Of a stretch of DNA of 48,112 nucleotides, positions 41,906 through 48,112 are shown one piece after another. The notes beneath the pieces were generated by a model. It searched no databases, was not told the origin of the DNA, and was given only the letters and a program-made list of their open reading frames with translations. Every line of letters starts with the position of its first letter. The stretch's first letter is position 1. The stretch lies in NCBI RefSeq assembly GCF_004153165.1, contig NZ_SEMD01000021.1, forward strand, positions 1 to 48,112, written 5' to 3'. The DNA is from Sporolactobacillus sp. THM7-4. Its GTDB lineage: Bacteria > Bacillota > Bacilli > Bacillales > Sporolactobacillaceae. The position numbers and the translations under genes are program-made.

Positions 41906-42013
41906 ATGAATATCCTTTTTAAAGATGTTCCCTGATCATTTACCGTATAACAAGTTATCCATAAATTTTACATCTCTTTTTCATTCCAGCTCATGAAAGA
42001 GATCCGTTTTGAT

Positions 42014-42248
42014 CGGTTTCAATCAGCTTCTTCTAAACAACCTGGACACGCCAGCCTTACCTGTACCTTTCATATAAGGATTCACTGGATTCTCTCAGCC
42101 GGATAGCCCGTTGGCTTGTCTCTTTGTTCACGGCCGGTTTCAATCAGCTTCTGCTGAACAGTTTGGACAGCCAGCCTTTCCTGTGCCTCTCAGTAAAGGA
42201 TTCACTGGATTCTCTCAGCCGTGCAACCAGTTCCTTGTCTCTTTGTTC
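42014..42248. repeat. Direct duplication of about 115 bp at the end of the MerR-like gene
   Basis: Copies at 42014-42129 and 42135-42248 align along their length, sharing CGGTTTCAATCAGCTTCT, AAGGATTCACTGGATTCTCT and CTTGTCTCTTTGTTC. The right-hand copy is mainly the C-terminal coding end of the minus-strand gene. The left-hand copy has an extra base and stops, so it is a decayed tail duplicate downstream of the gene. Confidence 0.85.
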
Positions 42249-42701
42249 GATGCTTCGGTCGATTCCCCGGTTAATTTTTTCAACGACCCGTGCGGCAGTC
42301 TCTTCCGCTGTTGCGGCAGCAACTTCGTTAATCATCAGATGGATTTGTTTGGTCAGGAACGGCATCCGTTCGTCCGGGTTCAGCCTGACTACACTTCCGG
42401 ATTTCTGCTCGTCCTGCCCCTGCATCTCGCGATTCTCAGGCATCTCTTCATGATTCATCTCGAGGCACACTTCCCCTGCCGCATCATCGATCGTCGCACT
42501 TTTTTTAATCTTTTCCTGCAGGCGGAGGATTGCCTGCATATCGTTTTCAAAATAGATCCGCTGTCCTCTATGATTCCGGGTCATTTTGTAACCATTGCGT
42601 TCCAATGCAAGCGTCATTCGTCTCAGTTTGCTTTTCGTCATCTTCAGTTTCTGTGAAACAGTTGATGTAAAGTAACCAATATCCCTGTTTTCAGGCGGCA
42701 T
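42144..42701 (-). CDS. MerR-like helix-turn-helix protein with coiled-coil tail
   Basis: The N-terminal 70 residues resemble a MerR-type or RacA-like winged helix (YFTSTVSQKLKMTKSKLRRM, then GYKMTRNHRGQRIYFENDM). A helical middle and a C-terminal coiled coil follow (IDRSIEQRDKELVARLRESSES), like the DUF3967 tails found in such proteins. The protein may be a DNA-binding and self-associating factor; whether it equals RacA, which anchors the chromosome at the pole during sporulation, cannot be said. The ATG at 42701 follows GGGGAG. Length is 185 residues. A partly duplicated copy of its 3' end lies downstream. Confidence 0.65.
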   Translation of the reverse strand: MPPENRDIGYFTSTVSQKLKMTKSKLRRMTLALERNGYKMTRNHRGQRIYFENDMQAILRLQEKIKKSATIDDAAGEVCLEMNHEEMPENREMQGQDEQKSGSVVRLNPDERMPFLTKQIHLMINEVAAATAEETAARVVEKINRGIDRSIEQRDKELVARLRESSESFTERHRKGWLSKLFSRS

Positions 42702-43216
42702 CTGATCACTCCCCAATCTTTCGAATAGGTTACCCTTATTAAAAATTAAACATCGACAGCCCGGAATCCTACCCGATCATTGAATCAATTGTCTTTTTCA
42801 TCCGACAGATTATGACCGGGGAGCATAAAAACAGGCGGATTTTGTATTGTAAAAGATTCCCTGAACGCTTCAGGAGAGACTGGCTGTATCTCAATTTTGG
42901 GTATTTCGGCGGTTTTTTGGCTATATACAGGCATCCATCAACTATCTAAATTCCGGAAATAGATTTCGTAAAATATCCGCCTGGTTGGCCAGAGTAAAAA
43001 AGATGTTCATCGCTGTCGGAATTTCTTTTACAGATTAAAAACTTCCTTTGACGGGGACAACCCAGTCTAAGCCGTGTCTGTTCGCTGACCACGCCCTGGA
43101 TGAAAAACTTCTTTGACAGGGACAGCCGCCCATTTGTTCACTGGATAAGCTCTTTACCCGGAAAGTCGCATATGATTAAAAAGTCTAATTAATCAGTGAT
43201 TGGGAGGTGAAGAATC
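42702..43216. other. Intergenic stretch with an imperfect direct repeat
   Basis: I see no gene in these 515 bases. AAAAACTTCCTTTGACGGGGA (about 43026, written here as a 21-base guide only in part: AAAAACTTCC then TTTGACGGGGA) has a near copy AAAAACTTCTTTGACAGGGA about 66 bp later. CATATGATT near 43170 vaguely resembles a sigma-K -10 for the small gene that follows. Confidence 0.3.
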
Positions 43217-43378
43217 ATGCGAGATGAAAGATTATTGCCGGCTCCAGTCTTTTACCCGCCGTTTCGCCCGTATCGCCCGTTTTTTGGCTATCCTTATGGA
43301 GGGCCATTTTTCGGAGGCCCGTTTATCCCGCCTTTTGGAGCCCCGTTTTATGGGCCTCCGTTCCCATACATCTGGTAA
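43217..43378 (+). CDS. Tiny Pro/Phe/Tyr/Gly-rich protein
   Basis: GGGAGGTGAAG, an excellent ribosome binding site, lies 4-8 bases before an ATG opening a 53-residue frame: MRDERLLPAPVFYPPFRP, then YRPFFGYPYGGPFFGGPF and a FYGPPFPYIW end. The composition (Pro, Phe, Gly, Tyr) is like that of small spore-coat or surface proteins of Bacillales, but I cannot assign a family. A strong terminator follows about 100 bp later. The gene is easily missed because of its size and overlap with longer spurious frames. Confidence 0.65.
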   Translation: MRDERLLPAPVFYPPFRPYRPFFGYPYGGPFFGGPFIPPFGAPFYGPPFPYIW

Positions 43379-43479
43379 GTGTTCAAAAAATTTTATCCTA
43401 TTGCTCAGAAGTGCTCTCGTTCGATCTTCGACTCAATTTCGTTAGTCCGAACAAAATCTTCCAAATCCGTTTCAATTGA

Positions 43480-43510
43480 AAAAGGCATCTTCGTCAAGAT
43501 GCCTTTTTTC
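43480..43510 (+). terminator. Intrinsic terminator after the small Pro-rich gene
   Basis: AAAAGGCATCTT pairs with AAGATGCCTTTT across CGTC, followed by further T residues. The stem is perfect. Confidence 0.92.
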
Positions 43511-43550
43511 CGATGGATCCTTTCAAATCCAGTTTTCACTTTTCTTTTAT

Positions 43551-44969
43551 ACAGGTCGCCAGCCCGAGAAAACCCGGCAATTTATTGCCGGGATGAATCG
43601 ACGTCTCGGGCGACCGTTCCTGTGTTTGATTTGTTTTTTTTTAACTAGATGATAATGAGGGTAATAAACCAAACATATGTGCTATAATTAGATCAGGAAA
43701 AGAGGTGACCCTTATGCCTTTAAAGGGACTCAAAGTACGGATCTATCCCAGTCAAACACAAAAGTTAAAAATTAAATTAAGTTTTGGTTCCACCCGTTTT
43801 GTCTGGAATCAAATGCTAAATATGATGATTGAACGTTATAAAAATAATCCAAAAGCTAAATTCTTAAGTACTTATGACTTAAATTACTTGTTGCCCGCAT
43901 TAAAAAGAGAATACCCCTGGTTAAAAGATGCGGAAAGCACCAGTTTGCAAGCGACAAACCACGACTTGATTGAAGCCTACAAAAAATTCTTTAAAGAGCA
44001 CAAAGGCTTTCCCAGGTTCAAGTCCCGTAAGTTTCCGAAACAGAGCTACCAGTGTAAGTGTGTGAATCAGAACATGAAGCCAATCGCCTCTCATTACATT
44101 AAGTTGCCCAAGTTAGGTCTAGTTAAATTTAAAACAGGCCAGCAGATCCCCGATAAAATTAAATCTGCAACTGTGAGACGTTCTCCAACAGGAAAATATT
44201 ACGCTGAGTTGTTGGTTGAATGCGAAAACCAGGTGTTCAAAAAAACAAATCAGCAAATTGGGATTGATCTTGGTATATCGGATCTTATGGTCTGCTCTAA
44301 TGAAAAGAAGATACCGACCATCCGCTTTGACAAAATCTTAGCCAGCAAAAAGCGTTATTGGGAAAAGCGTCTGGCACGGCGTAGATTGCAAGCCAAAACA
44401 CAGATGGCCTGGGATCATCATAACAAAGTATTAAGTCCCAGATGTTTAGATAATTTTAAAAATTATCAAAAAGCTAAATTAATGGTTGCTAAGCTAAATG
44501 AAAAGATCGCCAACCAACGTAAGAACTATTTACATAAACTCACAACACGACTGGTTAAAGAAAACGATGTGATTGTGATTGAAGATTTGAAAACCAAAAA
44601 TCTTCTCCATAATCACAGCCTTGCAAGAGCAATGGCTAACCAATCCTGGCGAGAAATCAGAAGAATGCTCGAATACAAATGCGAATGGTATGGGAAAAAA
44701 CTGATTGTCGTCAGCCCATACAAGACGTCGCAAATCTGTTCCCATTGTGGCTATGATGATGGAAAACATACTCTTGACATCAGAGAGTGGACGTGTCCTA
44801 AATGTCACGTACATCATGACCGGGATATTAATGCAGCTAAAAACATACTAAACGTTGGCTTGGGACGAGCCTCAGTAAAAGAGTCGTGACCTCTGTTCAA
44901 GGCTGAAATGCCGAGAATAAGTGTGCGATGTTCCTGGAAGCTCGGCACTTTAGTGCCGATGTAGTTCAC
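43551..44969 (+). mobile_element. IS200/IS605-group element carrying only TnpB
   Basis: A subterminal hairpin on the left (CCCGGCAAT-TT-ATTGCCGGG, 43573-43592, within a longer paired structure 43554-43615) and one on the right (TCGGCACT-TT-AGTGCCGA, 44942-44959) flank a single tnpB gene. Imperfectly matched end hairpins and absence of terminal inverted repeats are typical of this group. No tnpA Y1 transposase is present, so the element is probably mobilised in trans. The boundaries are estimates: left just after TTTTAT at 43550, right at TTCAC. Confidence 0.8.
43714..44889 (+). CDS. tnpB: RNA-guided nuclease TnpB
   Basis: TnpB is the IS605-group nuclease that uses an RNA from the element's right end to cut DNA next to a short target motif; it is the ancestor of Cas12. 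The 391-residue protein has an N-terminal helix-turn-helix/WED part (KVRIYPSQTQK). All three RuvC acids are visible: Asp in GIDLGISDL, Glu in VIEDLKTKN and Asp in HDRDINAAKNIL. A zinc finger CSHCG...CPKC lies between the last two. The enzyme therefore looks active. The ATG at 43714 follows AGAGGTGA, and TATAAT at 43683 is a likely -10. Confidence 0.93.
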   Translation: MPLKGLKVRIYPSQTQKLKIKLSFGSTRFVWNQMLNMMIERYKNNPKAKFLSTYDLNYLLPALKREYPWLKDAESTSLQATNHDLIEAYKKFFKEHKGFPRFKSRKFPKQSYQCKCVNQNMKPIASHYIKLPKLGLVKFKTGQQIPDKIKSATVRRSPTGKYYAELLVECENQVFKKTNQQIGIDLGISDLMVCSNEKKIPTIRFDKILASKKRYWEKRLARRRLQAKTQMAWDHHNKVLSPRCLDNFKNYQKAKLMVAKLNEKIANQRKNYLHKLTTRLVKENDVIVIEDLKTKNLLHNHSLARAMANQSWREIRRMLEYKCEWYGKKLIVVSPYKTSQICSHCGYDDGKHTLDIREWTCPKCHVHHDRDINAAKNILNVGLGRASVKES

Positions 44970-44985
44970 CCAATGTCCGTATTCT
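44800..44985 (+). ncRNA. Predicted TnpB guide RNA (reRNA/omega RNA)
   Basis: By established knowledge of TnpB systems, the guide RNA scaffold overlaps the 3' end of tnpB and runs to the element's right end, with about 16 bases of flanking DNA as guide. Here the scaffold would include the hairpin at 44942-44959 and GTAGTTCAC, and the guide would begin CCAATGTCCGTATTCT, inside the rbsK 3' end. The 5' limit is a guess. Confidence 0.6.
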
Positions 44986-45868
44986 GATGCTCTTTTAACA
45001 GGCTTTCCACCTGCTCACGATCCGGCATTCCGCTCTGGGCGCCCAGCTTCCTGACAGACAAGGCCGCCGCAGCATTAGCGAAAAGGATACTGTCGTGAAT
45101 CGGTTTTCCCTCGGACACGGCAACTGCAAACGCGCCATTAAATGTGTCTCCCGCACCGGTTGTATCCACCGCGGCCGTTTGAAAAGCAGCTATATTACGG
45201 ATCTCTTTGCCATCAAAGAAACGAACGCCTTGTGAACCTTTGGTCACGAGCAATTGATTCGGATATTTTTTAAGGGCTTGGTCTACCCCCGATGTGAACA
45301 GAAGAGCCGCTTCATGCTGATTAGGGGTTAAATAAGTCACATGGTGCAGCACTTCTTCACGGATTGGACTTACCGGTGCCGGATTAAGCAGTACGGGCAC
45401 GTTCAGGCGGCGGCATAATTCGATCGTATAAACGACCGCAGGCAGAGGGATTTCAAGCTGAAGCAGGACAATGTCCGCCGATTCCAGCGCCGGCCCGGCT
45501 TCATCCACAACCGATTTTGAAACGGAATCGTTCGCCCCTTTAATGACAATAATGCTGTTATCGCCTTCAGCGAGTGTGATATGTGCCGTTCCGCTCGATT
45601 GCTCAGAAATCGTTTGAACGTATGACGTATCGACACCATTATCCTTGAGATTGGAAATAATCTGCCGGCCATAATCATCATCCCCGACACAGCCGACCAT
45701 ATTAACTTGCGCCCCAAGTCTTGCCGCGGCAACTGCCTGATTCGCGCCTTTGCCTCCCGGAGACAGAGTCAGCGAACGACCGATCACGGTTTCCCCGGCA
45801 AGCGGCCGCCTGTCGGACTGAACGGTCAGATCGATCGAGCAGCTGCCGATCACTGTTATTTTTACCAC
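44966..45868 (-). CDS. rbsK: Ribokinase
   Basis: RbsK phosphorylates ribose to ribose-5-phosphate. The PfkB-family fold shows GSCSIDLTV near the start, the substrate loop SPGGKGANQAVAAARLG, and the C-terminal DTTGAGDTFNGAFAVA with the catalytic Asp. Length is 300 residues. The start is GTG. Its stop codon TGA lies at the very edge of the IS605-type element (44966-44968), so the last codons or the stop may come from the insertion. No ribose transport genes are nearby in the window. Confidence 0.92.
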   Translation of the reverse strand: MVKITVIGSCSIDLTVQSDRRPLAGETVIGRSLTLSPGGKGANQAVAAARLGAQVNMVGCVGDDDYGRQIISNLKDNGVDTSYVQTISEQSSGTAHITLAEGDNSIIVIKGANDSVSKSVVDEAGPALESADIVLLQLEIPLPAVVYTIELCRRLNVPVLLNPAPVSPIREEVLHHVTYLTPNQHEAALLFTSGVDQALKKYPNQLLVTKGSQGVRFFDGKEIRNIAAFQTAAVDTTGAGDTFNGAFAVAVSEGKPIHDSILFANAAAALSVRKLGAQSGMPDREQVESLLKEHQNTDIG

Positions 45869-46118
45869 CGTTACCGCAGCCCCTTTTTATGATTCAACTT
45901 GCAGTGAATCACAAATCCATAGATTAATTTTTCTGTTATTGCCTGTTAATCTTATTGACCAGAATAGATCAATAGACTTGAAAAATCATGATAAGTAACA
46001 AAACCATGGACTGCCAATCGACAGACCGGTCATCATTTTGATCCGGAAAATCAGTATAGAAACAGGCAGAATTTTTTTGAATTCGAGTTGATCACTGAAT
46101 AAGAGCAAACCGCTTTAA

Positions 46119-46775
46119 TTATTTCCCAAGGATGATTTTGTGCAGATCGACAACGGAATGTGCAAGATGAGTCGGGTCTTCCCCGCTCAGTTCCTCCTCC
46201 GAGCCAAATCCGTATGTGACAGCGATTGAGTCAATTCCTGTATTGTTCGCACCGATCAGGTCATGCTTGCGGTCGCCGATCATCACAAACTCGCTGCGAT
46301 TCCGGTCGCTGAACTGATCCAGTATGTATTGAATAATCTCCGTCTTAGCTGTCCGCGTGCCATCGAGATTGCTTCCGACTACTTCGTCAAAATAGCGATC
46401 GAGATCAAAATGTTTCACGATTTGTTCGGAATAGACAGTCGGTTTCGAGGTCGCAACAATCAAACGCCGGTCAGCCTTTTTCAAGTCCTCCAGCAGGGCA
46501 GGAATTTCAGGATAAAGGACATTTTCAAACAACCCTTTTTCCCTGAATCTTTCCCGGTAATAACCGATTGCCTGCCACGCCTGATCCTCATTAAATCCAT
46601 AATACTCTGCAAACGAAACATCAAGCGGCGGTCCGATAAAACATTCCAGCTTATCGAGATCCGGCTCAACAATACCCATTTTTTCGAGGGCATACTGAAC
46701 CGATTTTGTAATCCCGATTTTAGGATCCGTCAGTGTACCGTCCAGATCAAATAAAATGATCTGATAGTGCCCCAT
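46119..46775 (-). CDS. HAD-family phosphatase, phosphoglycolate phosphatase-like
   Basis: The 218-residue HAD hydrolase has motif I FDLDGTLTDP with the nucleophile Asp, motif II VATSKP, a Lys in ARTAKTEII and motif IV IGDRKHDLIGA. The cap is helical (subfamily IA, C1 cap). It is closest in feel to phosphoglycolate phosphatases and 5'-nucleotidases of lactic acid bacteria; the substrate cannot be set. GGGGGGGAG precedes the ATG. It is a single gene between rbsK and a NUDIX gene. Confidence 0.85.
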   Translation of the reverse strand: MGHYQIILFDLDGTLTDPKIGITKSVQYALEKMGIVEPDLDKLECFIGPPLDVSFAEYYGFNEDQAWQAIGYYRERFREKGLFENVLYPEIPALLEDLKKADRRLIVATSKPTVYSEQIVKHFDLDRYFDEVVGSNLDGTRTAKTEIIQYILDQFSDRNRSEFVMIGDRKHDLIGANNTGIDSIAVTYGFGSEEELSGEDPTHLAHSVVDLHKIILGK

Positions 46776-46958
46776 CTTAAGCTCCCCCCCAGACTTTTCC
46801 CATCAGGAAAATCATGTCAACTTATTTATTATAGCTGATTTCTAAATCTCAAAACAGGTGCAAACGAAAAATCTCCAGTAATATTATTATGTAAACAAAC
46901 TAATGTTTTAAATAAAAATAGCTCCTCATCAATAGAGAGCTTAAAAAGGAGATTCGTT

Positions 46959-47405
46959 TCACCCGGTGTAATTCTTTAAAATACGCTTGTGGCTGCCGAC
47001 CATATTTTCCGGAAGCTTTCTGTGGTCAAAAAACCTGAGTTGGAGCGTTTCCTTTTTATCCTGCACAGTGGATCCGCTCCAGCTGTCACAAAAGTAGGCA
47101 CAGGTCACGACGTAATATTCATCACCGTTATCCGCGATAACATGATAATCTTTTCCTGAGTAAACGTTCAGCAGCCTGACCTCTTCAACCACCAGATGCG
47201 TCTCCTCAAAGATCTCTCTTTTGACGGTCTCTTCAGCGGATTCTCCCGGTTCCATCAGCCCGCCCGGCAGTCCCCAACGCTTTCTTTTCTCATTCCGCTG
47301 CTGCAGCAATACCCGGCCCTCCTGATCCATGATAATGCCTACACAGCCGAGCAAAATCACAGGCATATGACCGATTTTTTCTCTCAAATCTTCAATATAG
47401 CCCAC
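46959..47405 (-). CDS. NUDIX hydrolase
   Basis: The NUDIX box GGLMEPGESAEETVKREIFE, continuing with ETHL, is intact with all metal-binding glutamates, preceded by QQRNEKRKRWGLP. Such enzymes hydrolyse nucleoside diphosphates linked to another moiety; the substrate is unknown. The frame is open to 47528, but the GTG at 47405 (MGYIEDLREKIGHMPVILLG) matches many family members and has AGGA upstream. Product length is 148 residues. It lies between the HAD phosphatase and the rRNA operon. Confidence 0.85.
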   Translation of the reverse strand: MGYIEDLREKIGHMPVILLGCVGIIMDQEGRVLLQQRNEKRKRWGLPGGLMEPGESAEETVKREIFEETHLVVEEVRLLNVYSGKDYHVIADNGDEYYVVTCAYFCDSWSGSTVQDKKETLQLRFFDHRKLPENMVGSHKRILKNYTG

Positions 47406-47528
47406 TATCCTGGCCCCTTCAAAGTTCTTCTTGGTCTCATTGTACTCCTGTTTCAGAAAATAAAGAAGGAGTGTTCGCCTTTTTTCTACAAAAATCAGCG
47501 AGAGCGGGGTGCCGGTCGTTTCGGACAC

Positions 47529-47923
47529 AGAATCAAAGAAAAACGGAGTACTGAAACGTCATCCCATACCATAACATTTCTTTTGGGGAAAGATCCCGAA
47601 AACCCGGCCATAAGACCGGCCAATTCTTCATGAGAAGAATGAGGGAAAAAGATGCCGTTGTTTGTAACCCCCATCGGCGCCCATAACCCCCTTTGCATGT
47701 TGGTTCCTGGTATTCCCAGGGCGCCCCTTCCTTGCGTTCAGGAGCACTCCATTAACGAGTGCTCCTTTTTAACTTTATCCTGACTTCACTATTGGACGGA
47801 ATCAACTCTTGATTATTTAATCTTGAATAACTGACTATAAAATACCTTAGTGGTCATGGAGACAGAGAAGTGATTGAAGCCTCAAAAGGACTGAAGTTAC
47901 CGGAATTCAGTAACTATGAATGC
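47529..47923. other. Intergenic stretch between the NUDIX gene and the rRNA operon end
   Basis: No convincing gene is seen. A minus-strand frame with MGVTNNGIFFPHSSHEE lies at about 47495-47675 but lacks a good start. GGCC-type and ATTCTTC/GAAGAAT hairpins lie near 47607-47639, and a terminator at 47740. No tRNA could be recognised. Confidence 0.35.
47740..47772 (+). terminator. Intrinsic terminator (plus strand)
   Basis: AGGAGCACT pairs with AGTGCTCCT around a 9-base loop, followed by TTTTT. The transcript it would end is not identified, since no plus-strand gene precedes it. Confidence 0.8.
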
Positions 47924-47971
47924 AAAAAAACAGGCGCCTCCTGACACAAATCAGGAAGCGCCTGTTTTTTT
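47924..47971 (-). terminator. rRNA operon terminator
   Basis: AAACAGGCGC pairs with GCGCCTGTTT, and an inner TCCTGA pairs with TCAGGA. Runs of seven A and seven T flank the stem. It lies three bases beyond the 3' end of the 5S gene on the minus strand. Confidence 0.92.
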
Positions 47972-47974
47972 GTT

Positions 47975-48092
47975 TGCCTGGCAGTGACCTACTCTCACAG
48001 GGGGACAGCCCCCTATTACCATCGGCACAGAAGAGCTTAACGACCGTGTTCGGGATGGGAACGGGTGTGACCTCTTCGCTATGACCACCAGA
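47975..48092 (-). rRNA. rrf: 5S ribosomal RNA
   Basis: The minus strand reads TCTGGTGGTCATAGCGAAGA at the 5' end, then ACACCCGTTCCCATCCCGAA, and ends in GAGTAGGTCACTGCCAGGCA. This is the full Bacillales-type 5S sequence, about 118 bases. It is followed by a strong terminator, so it is the last gene of an rRNA operon whose 23S and 16S genes should lie beyond the right edge. Confidence 0.97.
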
Positions 48093-48112
48093 CTGTTGAA
48101 GGCGAACCTTCA

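Noticed and set aside
47495-47698. Minus-strand 67-codon ORF before the rRNA operon end
   Set aside because: Part of the sequence looks natural, but the start is unsupported and it overlaps a non-coding upstream part of the NUDIX frame.

Overview
The window comes from the chromosome of an endospore-forming, low-to-mid GC Firmicute of the order Bacillales. The evidence is a SpoIIP homologue, a RecU/PonA pair convergent with an nth-dnaD-asnS-aspB-ypmB cluster, a birA-cca-mgsA-dapB-ypjD run ordered as in Bacillus subtilis, a TPP riboswitch on a YkoEDC-type transporter, and a Bacillus-type 5S rRNA. Protein divergence and gene losses relative to B. subtilis (no ypoC, ypmA, dinG, panB or panD here) suggest a more distant family such as the Sporolactobacillaceae; that placement is inference.

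Layout. 1-3445: mobile DNA. An IS66-type end abuts the transposase half of a Tn3-family transposon very like Tn1546, whose 38-bp inverted repeat interrupts a 3-hydroxybutyrate dehydrogenase-like gene. 3842-7447: a CYP152 fatty-acid peroxygenase gene, then an AT-rich gene-poor stretch and a 45-copy array of exact 21-bp units. 7448-13467: spoIIP, an acyl-CoA synthetase (MbcS-like), and a TPP-riboswitch-controlled ECF transporter (ykoE-ykoD-ykoC). 13656-15366: small secreted, membrane and conserved proteins, including YppE. 15682-31271: the conserved housekeeping core: recU-ponA; nth, dnaD, asnS, aspB, ypmB; panC with a long structured leader; birA, cca, mgsA, dapB, ypjD; ypjC; and a type II pantothenate kinase.

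31432-44889 is accessory: RarD-like permease, ferritin-like protein, amidase, an internally duplicated membrane protein with a partner, and an MFS organic-acid carrier divergent from an LhgO-type oxidase across a 12-copy GTATAC repeat array. It continues with a GNAT protein, a zinc alcohol dehydrogenase with a cre-overlapped promoter, a MerR-like coiled-coil protein with a duplicated tail, a tiny Pro/Phe/Tyr-rich protein, and an IS605-type TnpB element. 44966-48112: ribokinase, a HAD phosphatase, a NUDIX hydrolase, and the 5S end of an rRNA operon on the minus strand.

Functional links. PanC and the type II pantothenate kinase are both steps towards coenzyme A. DnaD, Nth, RecU and PonA serve replication, repair and wall synthesis. 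The MFS carrier, LhgO-like oxidase and ADH look like catabolic functions under carbon catabolite control. Items most worth a second look are the 45-copy 21-bp array, the panC leader, the GTATAC array, a 21-bp repeat family found at two distant intergenic sites, the ATT start of nth, and the stand-alone TnpB whose reRNA would read into the rbsK end.
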